From: Aporhodopirellula rubra
GTDB lineage: Bacteria; Planctomycetota; Planctomycetia; Pirellulales; Pirellulaceae
Assembly: GCF_014192335.1 (NCBI RefSeq)
Contig: NZ_JACHXU010000011.1
Coordinates: 186,001-250,000, forward strand
DNA: 64,000 nucleotides
Direction: 5' to 3'
Shown: positions 63,231 to 64,000 of the stretch, piece by piece
Layout: the number at the start of each line of letters is the position of its first letter
How positions within the stretch are numbered: position 1 is the stretch's first letter
Notes under the pieces: generated by a model
The model's input: the letters and a program-made list of their open reading frames with translations, nothing else
Told to the model about the DNA's origin: nothing
Database searches by the model: none
Position numbers and translations under genes: made by a program

Positions 63231-64000
63231 TTACTCGGATGCGGATACGGAATCGGTCGTCGCCACTTCACGGCGGACGATCACCTCGGAGAGCAACGAT
63301 GGTTGCGGCACGCCTTCGATTTCATGGCCGACCAGGTTGATCGCGAACTCGTCCTCGCTTCGCATCGTGATCACATAAGTCCCCGATGCCGAACGTCCAT
63401 CGCTTAACGTTTGCGTCGATTTGATCAGCCATTGATCTCCGGACTTGCTCCATTGCCCATCGCCGAAGGAACCGTCTGCGTTGAACGTCCACGAGCGGAT
63501 CGTTTGCTGACGAGGATCCCACGCGATGACTTGCGTGCTGTTTGTCTTGCCGCCTTGCTCGTCATCCGCTTCGAACGACCGAATCAAAAACGCACCGTTG
63601 TCGGACGCTCGCACCGTCGAGCGAACCAACACATCCCCTGAATCATCACGCCATGTTCCGATCATCCAGTCAAGTTGCGAGAGCGCGTCCGGTGAACTCG
63701 GTTGCGGAATCTCAAACTCGTCCATCGAATCGATCACCCAACGGTCATCGCTCTTCACGAGAATCGCCGTGAACTGAGTGCCCTTCGGATCCTCCTCTCC
63801 GACCGTGACCATCACTTTGCCTTCAACCTGCGCGACCGAGTCGGTCACCATCCGGACGTGATCCACGGTCCCCGACAACATTACCGATTCAGGCCGAGTG
63901 AATACGTCCTCGATCGCGGTCATGATGTCCTCACGACCGTCCGTTCGCTCGGCGAATTCGTGATCCATGTAAGTCGCGTTCTCGGCCCACATGTTCCGCA
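63231..64000 (-). CDS. NTF2-like (SgcJ/EcaC-type) protein, 5' end beyond the window
   Basis: At least 253 residues. The coding frame continues past the right edge, so its true start is not seen. The first part has an NTF2-like fold pattern: MWAENATYMDHEFAERTDGREDIM, cited by its core WAENATY and GREDIM, followed by AQVEGKVMV. It resembles SgcJ/EcaC-type proteins seen in planctomycetes. The second half (LDWMIGTWRDDSGD, then SWTFNADGSFGDGQW) resembles a lipocalin-like domain of about 120 residues. The downstream surface-protein gene starts 6 bases after its stop, so the pair is co-transcribed. Confidence 0.7.
   Translation of the reverse strand, partial: RNMWAENATYMDHEFAERTDGREDIMTAIEDVFTRPESVMLSGTVDHVRMVTDSVAQVEGKVMVTVGEEDPKGTQFTAILVKSDDRWVIDSMDEFEIPQPSSPDALSQLDWMIGTWRDDSGDVLVRSTVRASDNGAFLIRSFEADDEQGGKTNSTQVIAWDPRQQTIRSWTFNADGSFGDGQWSKSGDQWLIKSTQTLSDGRSASGTYVITMRSEDEFAINLVGHEIEGVPQPSLLSEVIVRREVATTDSVSASE

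Overview
The window looks like chromosome of a marine, Rhodopirellula-like planctomycete (family Pirellulaceae). The evidence is the gene content: two DUF1559 pseudopilin-like proteins, several secreted sulfatases with the Cys-x-Pro-Ser-Arg maturation motif, a DUF1080 protein, a DUF6263 protein, a giant Ser/Thr kinase with a C-terminal propeller-like half, Cys-rich porin-like proteins, and genes resembling methanofuran biosynthesis enzymes. Genes are loosely packed, with short intergenic palindromic repeats. I see no rRNA, tRNA, CRISPR array, prophage or intact transposase.

Region 1 (1-12.7 kb) is mixed. It holds a cobalamin-binding-type periplasmic-fold protein, a GH29 alpha-L-fucosidase followed by a PAS-AraC regulator, a very large VHL-beta / S9 peptidase / DUF885 fusion, a small membrane protein, an AIM24-family protein, a patatin-like lipase and a methyltransferase. 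Region 2 (13-32.1 kb) is a sulfated-glycan utilisation island. It contains two intact sulfatases, a XylR-type AraC regulator divergent from a GH2 glycosidase with a discoidin domain, a pseudopilin plus small lipoprotein, a DUF5107-TPR protein and an MFS sugar porter. Its right end is decaying: a GH2 fragment is joined out of frame to a sulfatase fragment, followed by an intact SGNH hydrolase, palindrome-rich tandem repeats and a truncated SGNH hydrolase. With the fucosidase, this suggests breakdown of a sulfated fucose- or galactose-containing algal polysaccharide; that substrate is inference.

Region 3 (32.5-49.2 kb) is more housekeeping. It has argC followed closely by a DegT-type aminotransferase, a histidine kinase-sua5 pair, a VIT-family metal transporter, an M50 protease, a porin-like/DUF6263 pair, a three-gene unit of a PQQ-like propeller protein plus mfnF-like and mfnE-like genes, and a UvrA-type protein. 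Region 4 (49.3-64 kb) carries a DUF1080 protein, two membrane proteins, a DinB-fold protein, a pseudopilin, the large Ser/Thr kinase, a second Cys-rich porin-like protein, a repetitive secreted surface protein and an NTF2-like protein cut by the window edge.

Start codons were moved inward from the longest open frame where a signal peptide or conserved domain indicated it. Family names come from reading motifs by eye; no database search was run.
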